The translations under genes were made by a program, and so were the position numbers. DNA of 64,000 nucleotides from Phycisphaeraceae bacterium (lineage in GTDB: Bacteria; Planctomycetota; Phycisphaerae; Phycisphaerales; UBA1924). Positions within the stretch are counted from its first letter, which is position 1; each line of letters begins with the position of its first letter. The stretch is from contig JAHBWV010000001.1 in NCBI GenBank assembly GCA_019636845.1, positions 930,001 to 994,000 of the forward strand, written 5' to 3'. Positions 63,081-64,000 of the stretch are shown here, one piece after another. The notes beneath the pieces are model-generated. The model was not told where the DNA came from. It made no database searches and saw only the letters and a program-made list of their open reading frames with translations.

Positions 63081-64000
63081 ATGGCTGTAGTTGTTTCTGG
63101 ATCGGACGGGTTGGGCGGCGCGGACGGCGACGAGACGCAAGCCGGGCCCCGCAGCGAAGCGCGGGGCGGCGGCGGCTCGCCGCCGCCTTTGCTTGAACAC
63201 TCTCAGAACGTTGTGACGGGAGAGGGGGAGAGGGAATACGAAGTCAGTTCCTGCGGTTGTGACTGCTGGTACTGCCCTGACTGCTGCAAGCGGAAGGGGT
63301 ACAACCTGCGGGCCGAGCTCGTCCCGATCCTGACGACGTTCCGTGGGCTGATGATGCTCACGCTGACGATCGACCCGGAGCTCTTCCCGACGGCGAGAGA
63401 CGCGTACCTGTACCTGCGGAAGCAGCGGGGGATCTCGCGGCTCATGCGCGAGCTGGACGGCCTGGGGCACCTGCACTCGCGGCGGTACTTCTACGTCGTT
63501 GAATTCCAGCAGCGGACCGAGCAAGCCCACTTCCACGTCCTGGTCGATGCGTCCCACATCCCGAAAGCGGCGATCGACGCGGCCTGGTCGCGGCTGCGGC
63601 CTCGATGGGCTGGTCCGGTCTCCATCAATCGACCGGCGTTCGGCATGACCCGCTTCTCGGTCGGCACCTTCGCGGGAGGGGCGTTGCACGCGGCTCGATA
63701 TGCGACGAAGTACCTCGTGAAGACCCCAGAGCATGGTTGGCCTGCGTGGGTGATGGGCATGGGGAAGGACCGGCGAGTGCCTCGGTATCAGACGAGCCGC
63801 GGGTTCTGGCAGCGGGACACGGTGCCATCGACTCCGACGGGGAAGACGCGTGAGGCACTGCCAAGGACCTACGCCGATCGCCTGGCCGAGTGCGGCATGT
63901 TCTCAAACCTGTTCGGCCTGACGGAGCGGATCGACCACGAGACCGGCGAGGTGCAGCGGGAGCGGGCATGGCTGGCGCGGCTCGGGCTGTCTGAGGACAG
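63081..64000 (+). CDS. HUH-type replication initiator (runs off window)
   Basis: 306 residues visible, open at the window end. AGGAG seven bases before the ATG. A Gly/Pro-rich lead is followed by a Cys cluster 'SCGCDCWYCPDCC' (58-69), probably a zinc knuckle. Next come the HUH order of motifs: hydrophobic strand 'LMMLTLTIDPEL', the His-x-His metal site H150-F-H152 in 'EQAHFHVLVDAS', and 'ARYATKYLVK' (206-214) with Tyr207/Tyr211 and Lys as the nicking motif. This is the rolling-circle Rep/relaxase-like layout of filamentous-phage and small-element initiators. Codons favour C endings, like the amidohydrolase and unlike the host genes. Confidence 0.8.
   Translation, partial: MAVVVSGSDGLGGADGDETQAGPRSEARGGGGSPPPLLEHSQNVVTGEGEREYEVSSCGCDCWYCPDCCKRKGYNLRAELVPILTTFRGLMMLTLTIDPELFPTARDAYLYLRKQRGISRLMRELDGLGHLHSRRYFYVVEFQQRTEQAHFHVLVDASHIPKAAIDAAWSRLRPRWAGPVSINRPAFGMTRFSVGTFAGGALHAARYATKYLVKTPEHGWPAWVMGMGKDRRVPRYQTSRGFWQRDTVPSTPTGKTREALPRTYADRLAECGMFSNLFGLTERIDHETGEVQRERAWLARLGLSED

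Noticed and set aside
1..64000. CRISPR arrays, insertion sequences and rRNA genes
   Set aside because: No regularly spaced repeats, transposase motifs or rRNA-like sequence were seen on either strand.

Overview
The window looks like chromosomal DNA of a planctomycete, probably in or near the class Phycisphaerae. This is inference from GC-rich sequence, flagellar filament genes, an exported protein with a C-terminal PAPG / hydrophobic / Arg-rich sorting signal, an outer-membrane (Lol, Wzt) export repertoire and a bacterial GH3 enzyme. No rRNA gene, CRISPR array or transposase was seen.

Layout. 1-3.9 kb: the tail of a probable DNA polymerase III delta' subunit, then fliS and a very long fliD. 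4.2-13.8 kb: membrane and secreted proteins, a trypsin-like protease, a VCBS-repeat protein, a naturally short aldehyde-dehydrogenase-like protein, a small kinase-like protein and a methyltransferase. 13.9-16.2 kb: a LolC/LolD-type transporter. 16.3-20.5 kb: an alpha/beta hydrolase, a GH3 ligase, a DinB-like protein and an NRDE protein. 20.5-37 kb: a surface-polysaccharide region (coiled-coil protein, several glycosyltransferases, a sulfotransferase, a Wzt-type ATPase and its probable ABC-2 permease). It is interrupted by an isolated nuoH, a BatA-like VWA protein and a Tat-exported alkaline phosphatase. 37-47.5 kb: housekeeping and regulatory genes (orphan ABC ATPase, SpoIIE-type phosphatase, tandem DUF192 protein, gluQ, pterin dehydratase, HNH nuclease, purH, BamB-like lipoprotein, ribE). 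47.7-51.5 kb: tRNA-Arg(CCU), a cytochrome/sugar-dehydrogenase gene broken by one in-frame TAG, and small or lipoprotein genes.

51.7-59.8 kb is a leftward lipid-modification locus with tightly overlapping genes: two cyclopropane-synthase-type methyltransferases, a DUF1295 reductase-like membrane protein, a DUF1365 protein, an FAD amine-oxidase-type protein and a fatty-acid desaturase. Together they suggest synthesis of methyl-branched, cyclopropane or furan-type acyl chains.

60-64 kb is accessory DNA. An M20 amidohydrolase gene with C-ending codon use lies between two 44-bp direct repeats (40 of 44 identical). Next to the second repeat is the displaced 3' half of a tRNA-Met gene, the usual scar of site-specific integration. 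Beyond it lies the left end of an integrated element: a promoter with repeated CGGAA boxes, an excisionase-type HTH gene, a small gene, a foldable repeat region, and an HUH-type replication initiator that runs off the window. This element is the strongest candidate for something undescribed.
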